Shown here one piece after another: positions 36,845-47,881 of a stretch of DNA of 64,000 nucleotides (its first letter is position 1; each line of letters starts with the position of its first letter). The stretch is from Acanthochlamys bracteata. Its lineage: Eukaryota; Streptophyta; Magnoliopsida; Pandanales; Velloziaceae. The notes under the pieces were generated by a model that made no database searches, was not told the DNA's origin, and worked only from the letters and a program-made list of their open reading frames with translations. The DNA lies in assembly GCA_019914995.1 (NCBI GenBank), contig CM034136.1, positions 6,711,270 to 6,775,269 of the forward strand, in the 5' to 3' direction. The translations under genes were made by a program, and so were the position numbers.

Positions 36845-39437
36845 ATGGCAACTGGGTAATTGATTAATCTTCTACTCTTTCTCTCAGATTTCTTCTTCGG
36901 TTTATGATCCAGTTCGTTGTTGTGATTTCGTTTCTGATGTATGAATGGTTTAGAGCTGCGAAGGAAACACTGCCGCCAATCTTAGATGCCAGTTCCAACC
37001 CGCCTTCTCTCTTCGATGGGACAACAAGGTGCTTCAACTTCTAATATTCAGTGTTTTCACTGTTCTTTACTTATGCTATTGATCTATGCTTCTCTTGTTC
37101 TAGTAAGCTTTGTTAAGTTTTTATAGCACGTATTTTATCCTAACATATGCCCAAATTGGGAGGTCAAAAATAATTTTCTGTTAGCTTATGGATATATTAG
37201 TTGCTTATTACCTGTTTTAATTATCTTAAAGAAAGTATTTCTTCTTTTTTTGTTTGTTTCTACAAGGCTTTGAGTTGTAGTTGTTTATCTCATTTGTTTG
37301 TCGAAGGTTGTACGTGGCATACCATTGCCCTTATGCACAAAGAACCTGGATCACGAGAAATTATAAGGTATTTTCTTAGTTTCAAGTTTCTCTAACAGCT
37401 GACAATTCTTATGTGTTCATAGGTAAATGTTCAAGTGATGTTAATAATAATCTTGACTGTGATTGAGCAGGGTTTGCAGGACAAGATACAACTCGTAGCT
37501 ATTAATCTGGACAACAGGCCAGCATGGTACATGGAGAAGGTTTACCCTGCAAATAAGGTAGCTTCTAAACAAGGTTAAATTAATTGTGTTCTTCAATTGT
37601 GATTAATTACTCTGCACAGTTTATTTGCTTTTTATTTTGTTGTATTATAGGAGTAAATAATAGCTGCTTTGTGCAGGTACCCTCTTTGGAGAATAAAAAT
37701 GAAGTCAAAGGAGAAAGTATAGATCTTGTTAAGTACATTGATGAAAACTTTGAAGGACCCAAATTGCTTCCTGATGTAAGTATCACCTGCTTACATGTAC
37801 ATGAACTTATAGTCAGAATCTTGATGTGTTTCTTCAATGTTCAGGACTCTGCCAAGAGAAATTTTGCAGAGGAATTGATTTCCTACTCTGATGCCTTCAA
37901 CAAAGTTATGTTCACGGCTGTACTTGCTAAGGGAGATGTCAGCCATGAAGTTGGTAAGAAATGACTAGTCAAACTTCCTGAAATTTTATTTGTTATATCT
38001 AAATTCCGTGGTCTAATCCTCAGCTTCTGCCTTGGATAAAATCGAGGATGCACTTTCTAAGTTTGATGAAGGGCTCTTCTTTTCTGGGGAGTTCAGCCAG
38101 GTATTAAGTTAACTTTGACTCTTCCTCGCATTTGTGAGCTATCACTTATAGCTACCTATTTTCATGGAGGTGTCTAATTTGTCTTGCATTACCATTTACT
38201 GAACAACTTCACCATTTCTTTTCAATCTTTTACGTAATTTGGCATATGGACATAATTTATCTGGATGTATTGAGTATTTCTTATCTGATTGCTATTAAGA
38301 ACTACGGCTTGTCTATTTTGTGGATGTTTTTCTTGCTTAAGGTCATGTACTTGATTTTTGACAGTATTACTACTTTGTGACAAATACTTTGCGTGATTAA
38401 TTGATTATTTAATGATTTGCTAAATCTTTAAACCGTTGCATAAGGATTTCAAATTTGCAAGTGCCTTTAGGTATCAGTTTTACATGGTCACCTTTTGCAT
38501 GTTGTATGTTCTGACATGTTGATTCAGTAATTAAAAATTCTTCTTTTATCTATGATTATTCATTCTCTAGTGTTTTCTCTTTATTATTTTCTTTCAAGGT
38601 AGGTTTGTGGTAAGTTATTGGTTGTTTATTAATTGCACTTATGTATTTATGTAATTTAGGCAGACATAATATATGCCCCATTCATTGGAGGGTTTCAGAT
38701 TTTGTTTTCCCAGATAAAAGACTATGATATAACCAAAGGTAGACCAAAACTTGCCAACTGGATTGAGGTATGTCCTGAATATACCTAATTTTTATGTCAC
38801 TCTAAACTTCTTATTCATTTTTCATCATGTCTTAGGAGTTGTTTTGCTGTCATATTTAAATAACATGCTGCTAAAACATTTTTCTCATTTTAACTGTATC
38901 ATCTGCTGGCATAACTTGAGAATGACATGGAAGTTAATGTTTTATCTTATTTATTTATTCACACCAATAATTTAGGTTGCTAACATATTTTTTTGTCAAG
39001 CAAGGATGAACTGGCCATTATCTTGCTTGAAATTTCTTGAGCTATCTGTGGTAACATGTTGATCTGCAGGATGACTGAGATTTATCTCAAACTGGTTCTT
39101 TGATTAGACTATTTCTGTTCTTGTACAATGGTGGGAATTCAGTTGTTTTACACTTGTTGTGTGTTATGCAGTTGCTTTTATGCTTCAAGAGAACTCCATT
39201 GTTCATTTTTTTAATCTTTTCCTTTAACATTTTTAAATTACCTACACATTTCTCAGGAGCTTAACAAAATTGATGCATACGTTCAAACTAAACGCGATCC
39301 TGAAGAGATTGTAACTATGACCAAGAAGAAATTTGGGGTATATACCTTTCCTAGAACTTACAATCACAAACATCATACGAGATTTTAACTATACTATTAT
39401 TGTTTTCTTTGTATTTTTCTATCACCAGATTGAGTAA
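36845..39437 (+). CDS. Lambda-class glutathione transferase (GSTL-B)
   Basis: Tandem paralogue of GSTL-A with the same exon plan: 36845-36855, 36954-37028, 37307-37367, 37471-37557, 37677-37775, 37845-37953, 38024-38100, 38660-38767, 39257-39337 and 39429-39437; 717 nt, 238 aa. It shares the thiol-transferase motif AYHCPYAQRTWITRNYKG (catalytic Cys36), the VPSLENKNEVKGESIDLVKY glutathione site and the C-terminal helical block ADIIYAPFIGGFQI. It differs from GSTL-A mainly in the C-terminal half (for example EEIVTMTKKKFGIE at the end). The frame upstream of ATG gives no transit peptide, so a cytosolic enzyme is likely. In Arabidopsis two GSTL genes also sit in tandem near PRR7 and MOS11. Confidence 0.92.
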
Positions 39438-40223
39438 ACTTCCCCAGACTCTGCAGGTTAGGTCACAAAACCTTTTAGTTTCACAATTAATTATCAGTTT
39501 CACCGTTTGTCACCTTTCTTGCCTTTTCCTCGTAACTTATTACTAACATTTACAATTTTTGTCAAATGATACAGATCGTGGGGCTATGAGGTTTAGAAGA
39601 CAGGTCTTCAGAATGATAAATAACTGATTCCTTAGACGGGATTACTAGTCTCAATCTATTGCTGCATACTAGCTGTTTCATACATTATACTGGTAAAGGT
39701 TAACTAATATTTCATGAGTTAACATTTTGTAATGATCTAGCAATAAATAAATCTTTGGCGAATTTTCTTGTAATCTAGTCTGTTATCGATTGAATAAATA
39801 AAACCAACTAGCAGATGGTGATGTGTGCACATTTTGTAATTTTCATGAGTAATGATCACATTCCATCTCTTCAGCACAATAAGGAAAATGTGTGCAGAAG
39901 GATGTAAACGGAAGAGTACCAATAGAACTCATGCTTTCAGTTATTCAGCAACCAATACCAGACGTTTAACTTCATTTCTGTAGCTACTAGTAGTATATAG
40001 AAGATTTCAGCAGCTGCAAATCGTCCCGAGAAGAAGAAGAAGAAGATAGCTTAGTTTGAGCCTAGTTGGCTGGATTTTATGGTGCAAGTTTATAGATCTT
40101 GCTTAACAAATCCAAGGAATTTTCACTTGATTCTTATAGAACAGACCTGCAGATAATTTTTGTTTCGTTATTTTTTGTTCCTAGGAGTGAGTTATAGTTG
40201 TTTGTATCATTCGTTTGTCAAAG
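39438..40223. other. GSTL-B 3' region
   Basis: Holds the GSTL-B 3' UTR, again with a probable intron after the stop. The first two exons expected for the third GSTL copy are not found here. Confidence 0.5.
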
Positions 40224-41878
40224 GTTGTATGTGGCCTATGAATGCCATTATGCACAAAGGACATGGTTCACAAGAAATTATAAGGTACGGCAATTTTTCT
40301 ATGTTAACAGGTAAGATTTTCATGTGATTTAGTTTTATTTGGTTATAAACTTTTTTCATTGAGCAGGGTTTGCAAGGCAAGATACAACTCGTAGCAATTA
40401 ATCTGTAAAACAAGCCAGCGTGGTACAAGGAGAAGGTTTACCCTGAGTAATAAGGTGCAGTTTTCTTTTTCTAGTTTAATTATTTGGATTTGGTTGGAAG
40501 GTCAAAGCATCCTCTAGCTAATCTGGATAGTAGGCCGGTGTTGGTTTGCATAATGCATTTCCATTTACATGGCTCCTTTTCGATTGTGTTGTATTGGCAT
40601 GAGTAATAGTCGTTGCAAGAGTCTGTATCTTGGTGTATGATTTACTTCATTTGAATGTTAATCCTAGAAGGACACATTTGCATATGCAATCATAGAATTT
40701 GTAGACTGTAGATGCCTGTTTTAATTTCACTAATTCATTATAAATTATCAACCTTGAGTTCATGCATCCGCTTTCTTTTGACTCTCTATTGCAGCTCTTA
40801 TATTTTCAGAGATACAAATTTGAATTATAGTTTTGAAATTGTTTTGTGAAGGTACCCTCTTTGAAATTGTTGTCAATGTAGAAAGTATAGATGTAATTCA
40901 TTGCTGAAAACTTTGAAGGCCCCAAATTGCTTCCAGATGTAAATATATATTGGCTGGCTGGTTACTTTTTTAGATATACACAAAGAATAGTCAATATTTT
41001 TATGTATTCCATTGTTCAGGACCTTGCCAAGAGAGAATTTGCAGAGGAACTGATTTCCTACTGAGTCCTTCAACACAGTCCTGTTTATGGCCTTAATCGC
41101 TAAGGGAGACGTCAGCGACGAAGTTGGTAAGAACTGAGTCAATGACTAGTTCAAATTTCTCAATATTTATGAGTTAGCATCTGAAGTCCATTGTCTGATC
41201 CTCAACTGTTGCCTTGGATAAAATTGAGGATGCACTTTGTAAGTTTGATGATTCACCCTTCTTCCTGGGCGATTTATAAGCCAGGTACTTTGCCTCTTCC
41301 CTGCTGCATCATCTGAGGTGTTAATTTAATGAGCAAAGTTTTTCTGTCATCTACGATTGTTCAGCCTCTTCTATTCTCTATTTTCTTTTCAGTATAGGTA
41401 ATATTTTTTCTTATGTACTTATATAATTTTAGGTGGACATAATATACGCCCTATTCATTGGAGCGTTTCAAGTTGTGTTTTTGGCGATAAAGAACTATGA
41501 TATAGCCAACTACAGACCTAAACTTAGCAACTGGATTGAGATATGTCTAAATAATATTTCTAATTCAATTCTTTTATCTTTATTACAATAGCAGTGAACT
41601 TGCTTTTTATGCTCGCTTCTGGAGAGCTAGAGTTTACGTTTCTGTCTCTTTCCTTCAAATTTTCCTTCTCATTTTCCAGGAGCTTAACAAAATTGGCGCA
41701 TATGTACAAACCAAGTCCCCTCCAGAAGAGCGTATAGCTGGCATCAAGGAGAAATTTAGGGTAATTATCTTCCCTCATACTTAACTACAAGCATTAGAAG
41801 ACATTTCCCACATGAGTGGTAATTAACTTATAATATTCCTAATCAACGTTTATAATTTATTATTACCAGATCGAGTGA
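40224..41878 (+). pseudogene. Lambda GST pseudogene (GSTL-C)
   Basis: Third tandem copy in decay. Recognisable exons follow the GSTL order: YVAYECHYAQRTWFTRNYK (40224-40284; the motif keeps Cys but Pro became His), GLQGKIQLVAINL with a stop where Asp stood (about 40367-40456), a VPSL piece with a deletion and stops near 40855, FEGPKLLPD, KREFAEELISY with a frameshift after it (about 41020-41125), DIIYALFIGAFQVVF near 41435-41540, and ELNKIGAYVQTKS to the 41760 border, then Ile-Glu-TGA ending at 41878. Exons 1-2 are missing. Several stops and frameshifts rule out a working enzyme. Introns are retained, so it arose by tandem duplication, not retroposition. It looks closer to GSTL-B than to GSTL-A in the IQLVAINL segment. 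Confidence 0.9.
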
Positions 41879-42894
41879 TAATTTACCACGACATCGCAAG
41901 TTAGCTCAGAGAAACCTTCTCATTCCTGCATATATACTCAATCATATCACTTAAATGTCCTTTGTTTTCACCTTCTCTTCCCTTTTCCCTAAGAACTTAA
42001 ACGTGTATTTTGAGTCTACAGATCTACCAACTATGAGGCTTCCTGGATTGTTCCGTGCACTCTACCTGTACAAAAATTTAGTTTTGTGAAAAATTAATCT
42101 GCGGGGTGAGTCATCGGCTGGTTGTGGTATTTGTGAAAGGTCTTTATTTGTGATTTAATTAACTGAATGGTTGTGTTTGGTAGTATCAAAAAATCTTGGG
42201 TTGTTCTCCACTCTGCTTGGTTGCTTCAAATCTCTATTCATATCACTTGCTTCTTTATCGTCACTATCACTTAGCACTCTCCGTTCTTTCGTTGCTTGGT
42301 CTTTCATATTATCTCTTTCTCTTAGCTAATGTTCTCTACTATGTTAAGAGCGTGAAGATTGACAAAGGAATTGAACTGTTAGCATTCATGAACGAAGCGA
42401 AGGGAGATCATGTAGTTGTTGATGGGAATGTCTGTAGCTTGAGAGTATTGATACTGGTTTTGTTTACAGTAAACAGGATCCTCTCCTGTGGAGAAGGGTA
42501 ATCAGCGGTTGCTGTATATGCTTTTGGTTATATGATCAACCATGTCAGTCATCTAACTTCTGTTTCGTTTATATGCAGTCGCCTAGAATATATTGCCCGC
42601 GCAGAGTGTTACATATTGGTCGGACACTGCAGAGAGGGAGAGTTCTCTGAGCTGTAGAGATCTGTAGTACACTCAGGTCAGTTTACTTGTTAATGCATCG
42701 TTTCTTCTTCTAGTTTTAAACTTTTGATAACTATATGTTGCATAAAAACAGTCTAAAATGAACTACTGTTATAATAAAAATAAATAAAGAGATTATAAGT
42801 CACAAAATAATGAGCTGCTGAAGATGTAGTCTATTTACAGAGAAAAGTTCTTTTTCTTTTTTGGCGAAGATCCAGAGCGCCATGACTACTACTT
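41879..42894. other. Intergenic with an unexplained open frame
   Basis: Contains a decayed copy of the GSTL 3' UTR (CTATGAGG near 42032) and a plus-strand open frame at about 42196-42501 that begins with TTG; it has a hydrophobic stretch but no family I recognise. A short unspliced stretch like this can be chance. Confidence 0.4.
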
Positions 42895-44539
42895 CTAGAC
42901 CCGGGAAGTAGGATCTTCAGCACTATTGGCTTCATAATCTGTAGCAAGAACTTGTCCATAATTGCCTTTAGGATCATCTTTCTCGAGGTAATCTTCCCTG
43001 GCATTAAGCACCAGCATCTCGCAGACTAGCCAAAAGAGAGTAGCATCCAAAGCCAGGAATGCAGCACCACCAAAAAGACCAGTCTTTGCCGTTGTGCATT
43101 CATCTACAACACCAAGATAAACATTGTGTGCTCGCTGCAGACCTTCAGAGATGGTTGCCCACAGCATCATCTCAAATGCGAATGCTGTCGCAGTTCTGGT
43201 TCGGCAAAACGAGAAAATCATACAAGATGAAAATGGGTGAAGCATATCGACTACTTGCATAACCATGAAAATTTTATCATGTTGATGGTTGCATTTTGAG
43301 CTAGACTTGACATCTACTACAATCTTCATGAACTAATGCAGAACATAACCTAGTAAACGATGTGCAAAGTTAATAGGTAGCATCACGGGCACGTTCACTT
43401 ATCCAGTGTTTCTACATAGAACCTTAACCTTAATACCAGAAAGATGTTAGTTTATTAATTTACTTGGACAGCCAATTTTCTATTCACGCCTACTTATTTA
43501 AATGAGAAAAAAAATATAAAGAGAAACTTACACTGCAATACACAAGAAGACAAGCAGGCTTGTGCTGCGAATCAAAGCTTGGAAAGGAACGTGTTGGCCT
43601 TTGTAGGAAAAATTCACAGAGTGCACACCCATCCCAGTAGAAATTAAGAGTGCCACAGCAGACAAGGTGCCTAAAGCAACTGTTGGGTCTTTTGGATAAC
43701 TGCATATGGTAACACCTTTTCCAGGAATAGGAGTTCCATATGGTGGCCGCAATATGATGGCATGAGATGTAAGATTGCACAGAAAAGACCCAACCGAAAC
43801 AAAATCAGTGCTGAAAGGATCTCACTTAACTTAGAAGTACATGCAACAAAAAAGAGCATGGTGAACATTTTAAGTAAGAAACAAATCATAAACTTCAACA
43901 TTTCAACCCAGGTGAACGTGTTCCGTACATCAGTCTGGAAAACCAAAATTTCAAGAATGGAAGTTGCTACTTAGCCATGTCCAGGTTGTGGTGCTCAGCA
44001 AGCATTAGGCGTGCATACATGAACATGCACCAACTTACCAAGAATACAAACATGGAGCAGTTATGACATGATACCAGCTCCAAATTTGAGATTGCTTCTC
44101 CCTTATCTTTTGACATTTTCAGAAATTAAACTAGCTTGAATTAGGTAGCAATATGCAAGTGCTCGAACTCATATTACAAAGTAACGCAAAGCACCTTTGA
44201 GAACGATATAATTGTACAAAATATAAAGGGAAATCATTTTCCTGTCTAAAGGCTTTCAAGTAAAACCATTTCGTGTAATCACAATAAGGAACAGGTGGAG
44301 TTACATATTTTAGAAAACAGGAAAAGGATCCATGTAAGACAAAAGGAAAATCCAACCAGAAAGCATTCATATACAAACAAACATTCAAAACAGAGGATTT
44401 AAGAAGTAAATAGTTAGGAATTAAAACAGGCAAATAAAGTAACAACCTTTTTGTTTTCAGCAACTACGCCAAAGATGAAGGCCAATGCTCCAAATGTTGA
44501 AGTAAGAAGAGCAAGTTTGGCAGTTTGACTGATGCCCAT
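42895..44539 (-). CDS. DUF1218 membrane protein (Fb34/VCC/MWL family)
   Basis: Plant-specific four-helix membrane protein of the DUF1218 family, whose members affect vein patterning (VCC) and wall lignin (MWL). Exons in transcript order: 44539-44447, 43746-43532 and 43195-42895; 609 nt, 202 aa. The N-terminal helix is in MGISQTAKLALLTSTFG...GVVAENKK. Family landmarks follow: GTPIPGKGVTICSYPKDPT, ALGTLSAVALLISTGMG, FRS-like ALIRSTSLLVFLCIAV, the CTTAKTGLFGGAAFLALDA block and LFWLVCEMLVLNAREDY. Conserved Cys residues are present. The tail is acidic. Oddity: the intron 1 acceptor reads TATTGCGG instead of TATTGCAG, and no AG lies close upstream. All else is open, so this is a recent splice-site change, a non-canonical site or a sequence error. 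Specific role unknown. Confidence 0.8.
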
Positions 44540-45586
44540 TGCCTCAGAAAATTAGTCCTTCCTGAATTAAGCAAGATATGTAAGAAACTCAATAGACCTT
44601 TGTAAGAGTACAGAAATTATATTTTTCATGATTTGAATTTTAATTTAAACAACACCACTTCTGGATTTAAAACAACCGCCAATAATTGAGTGCCCTTCAC
44701 TCATAGTTTGGATCATGAGCATCATGATATACCATTGCTTTAAGAGTACAAAGTAGCCTGATTAGCAAGACAATAAGGGCTTGTTTCAAATACATCTAAC
44801 TCCACTTTCATTAGCAAGACAATACGGGATCATCATGGGAACTTCCTTCTGTGGATCATATTGGCTTCGCTTCTGTTTAGAGTAGACTCATTGGATTTGA
44901 TCCTTACTGCAAGGGTATTCAAAGTTGTCTTCACTTATAGAGCATCAAAGTGGAACGACACTAATATTTAGTTATTAAAAAGTGAGTTATTACAAAAATT
45001 AATTTTAAAGTTTGTGTTTTTTTTAGAAAAGCTTATGTTGAAAGTAATTTTATTGTTTTTTTATGTAGTTAAAGTGAATTAAAAATAATTTTTTTAGTAT
45101 AATAAGTGTGAAAAGAACATATTTTAAAAAGGGTTGAGATTAATAAGGTGTTCGCCACGCTTAAAATTCTGTTTAAAGTTTCATGTAATAAACCCAAGAA
45201 ACTCTTTGTTAAATTTGAACTATTATGTCGTCGCGACAATGTTCAGGAAGTACACCTCAGGCAATTTTTCGAAAGTTTGCAACATGATGCAGGGACCACT
45301 CTTCATCTGTTTTTCGTTTTTCCCTTACTTACACTTCACACAAAGTGAAGCATCCATCACACCCTGCTCAATATCTTTTTTGCATGAAAGTTTTTTCTCT
45401 CCCTGCCTAAAAAGCTTTCTATTCAATTGATCTAGTGTATATGCATGGCCCAATGTTATTATCTTCTCAAAGATTTTAGTAAAGAAGTCTTCAGAAAATG
45501 TGCACCACCTCACTCACCCTGCTGTCTTTTTTCCCTTACATTCAAAGACAAGCATTGTAATTGCCAGCGGAAAACTTGAAACAAGT

Positions 45587-45845
45587 GCAGTGCGTTTGAA
45601 ATTGCTTATAAAATAAAACTTTTTTAAATTAGAAAATATTTTTTTTTTTTTTTAAAATGAGTTTTATTTTTTTAATTTTTAAAAAAATAATAAAAATATG
45701 TAATAAAAAATTTTTATTACGTAAAATTTTTTTATACTATTTAAATTTTTAAATAAATTTTTTAAATATTTATAAAATATATATTAAAAAATATGAAATT
45801 GATAAAAATTGAAAAGCTGTTTTTGGTATGCATTATCAAACACAG
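45587..45845. mobile_element. AT-rich MITE-like element (copy 6)
   Basis: The left end reads GTGCGTTTGAAATTGCTTAT. The right end, reverse-complemented, reads GGCTGTGTTTGATAATGCAT. They share the GTTTGA..TGC core seen in other copies. The interior also resembles the element at 2071 (blocks such as AATAATAAAAATATG and TTATATTTATAAAATAT-like text). No coding capacity. Confidence 0.55.
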
Positions 45846-47415
45846 CCTAGTGGAAACTTTTGTAACTCTTTTAGGAAGGAAACAGAGCAAGAGGAAATTA
45901 AAACAAGACCAAGTGATCACAGACATCTTCTTTTCTTTTTCATCACATGATACCATTTGCAAACATTCAGATAGGCAGAAATTGTAAGATCTTTTATAAG
46001 CAGTGATAGTTGTTGTTGTTGCTCACTGTTATCAAGCAAAGAATCCTATGACATTCACATGAACAATAAAATTCAGTAAACAAAAGCTTCTGCTTTACTG
46101 CCAAAAATATAACATGATTAGGGAAGCTGTTTTCTGATAAATCATTAAATTCAACTGCAAATCATTCGATTGTCAGAATCACGTTTAGTTACCATATATT
46201 GCAAGCTAAAGCACACATTTGCTATACAATACTTGTAGAAAAGTGATTTGAAAATAAAATTTTTAAAACATGAGTTATCAAAAGTGAATTTATAAAAATA
46301 AATTTGTAAAGTAGATATAAAAATTTAACTAAAATTCATTTTTTGACAGAAAAAAATGAGTTATAAATAAAGTAAAACAACCCCTGCTACAACTACATGG
46401 TTGTTGTATGTTGACTTAATTCTTCAATATTGAGTAGTTTGGCACCATTACATAAACGAATAACTGAGCACGAAATTAGCATGATTATTCTAATAAATCT
46501 CTAATCCTTCGAATAATTTTGTCGACTTGTCAGTAACATACTGTAAGTTAATATAAGCACCGAGTATAAGGACCTCCCTAATTAATTCCCAAGGTGCATG
46601 GATGACAATCAAAATTTACTAGCCTGATCCTGCAAAACATTTGTAGCAATTTATTCTAATTTAATTTAGCTTAAAATAATTAATTACTTATGACATCTTT
46701 TAAGAAATAAATGAAATTCTTTGTCCGATCAAAATTTTGTCGTCGGTGGCACCGAATCTCAACCGTCTATTCCTTTTCAACTAAAACAAACGGACGGTAG
46801 CTTGACGCTGTCTAACCTTTCTCCTTTTTCTGTTTAATTATTATTCAATTCAGTTTCCAACAGCACCCCTCAACCATACTTGATTTTGACCTCACCCAAA
46901 ACAATTTTGCATAACCATCCACTAAAAACAATTACTTTATATTTGACACCCTTAAAAGTTATTTTTGCACGCATTGAAGAGCCAGTAATGTATTACTGTA
47001 AGACTTCTTAGCTGTTTTAGATAAGAATTGAATAGCCTGACAAATAAAAGCTACTCAGTTGTGCTAATTCTTAACTCCCACTAAACTCTGCTAACACATG
47101 TTTTCAAATTTGAACGAGTCAAAAGCTATGAATTAGCCAGACATACAAGTTTAATTCGACTTGGATTATCGTTAGTAGAGTTAATCTCGCGTAATTCTAC
47201 TAACTCTTTAACTCCTAAAAACAGTGTTATAAGTATGGGTAGTCTGACTTTGAAATCATAGATCCATATTAGTAGTCTAGTCATGCTAAAAATATTTGCC
47301 CGATTTCAGTGGTCCGTATAATTAAGAGTACAATTAATTTATAATGAGTAGTTAGTTTCCTTAATGTTTCTGTCTTTTTGGCTCTCATGTATGAATAGCT
47401 CAGTGCAGTATGGTG

Positions 47416-47425
47416 TATATAAATA
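47416..47425 (+). promoter_or_regulatory. TATA box of the kinesin-5 gene
   Basis: TATATAAATA stands about 465 bp upstream of the start codon. The leader between them contains an intron with a CAG/GTAAC donor at 47741 and a GTGTAG acceptor at 47861. Transcription would start near 47450. Position and match support the call; there is no direct evidence. Confidence 0.45.
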
Positions 47426-47881
47426 TCAGTAAGTAGCAGATGTATAGTTCTCTCCATTTTTCTTTCTTTTCATTTCATTCTTCATCACTCAATCAATCAA
47501 TCAATCTTCATTCGTCTTCTTCTTTTCTGTTATTTTCTGAATAAGAAATTTAAACAATGATGATACCAAATCTTTGATTAAACTAATTAAAAACAAAGCA
47601 ACAAGCAGCAGGATCGAAGACGAGATCCAACCGTAAGCTCTCTACTCTACGACGCCTCGACTCGTGTTTTGTCCAACTACTACGTTACCGAATTTTTGAG
47701 TCGATCCTTGTCTCTTCTTCTTCCAGATCCAGAAATTTCAGGTAACTTCAATAGCTCTCATTCCAGTTTATCTCGATCAAAACCGCGTGAAACTCCAAAT
47801 TCATCATTCATTTCTAAAACTGTTTATTCTGAATGTTTAAGTTGAACTGGTTGTTGTGTAGTGTGGTTGGAGAGATTTGCA

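Larger units (their letters stand above)
44540..47881. other. Intergenic, AT-rich; kinesin-5 promoter at right
   Basis: A 3.3-kb stretch with no supported gene. It holds AT-rich MITE-like DNA (45587-45845, and a possible decayed one near 44780-45130), a loosely related A/T block near 46240-46390 and, at the right, the promoter, leader and a leader intron (about 47742-47861) of the kinesin-5 gene. Confidence 0.55.

Noticed and set aside
45134-45513. Open frames on both strands in the intergenic region
   Set aside because: No similarity, no splice context, and they overlap each other on opposite strands.
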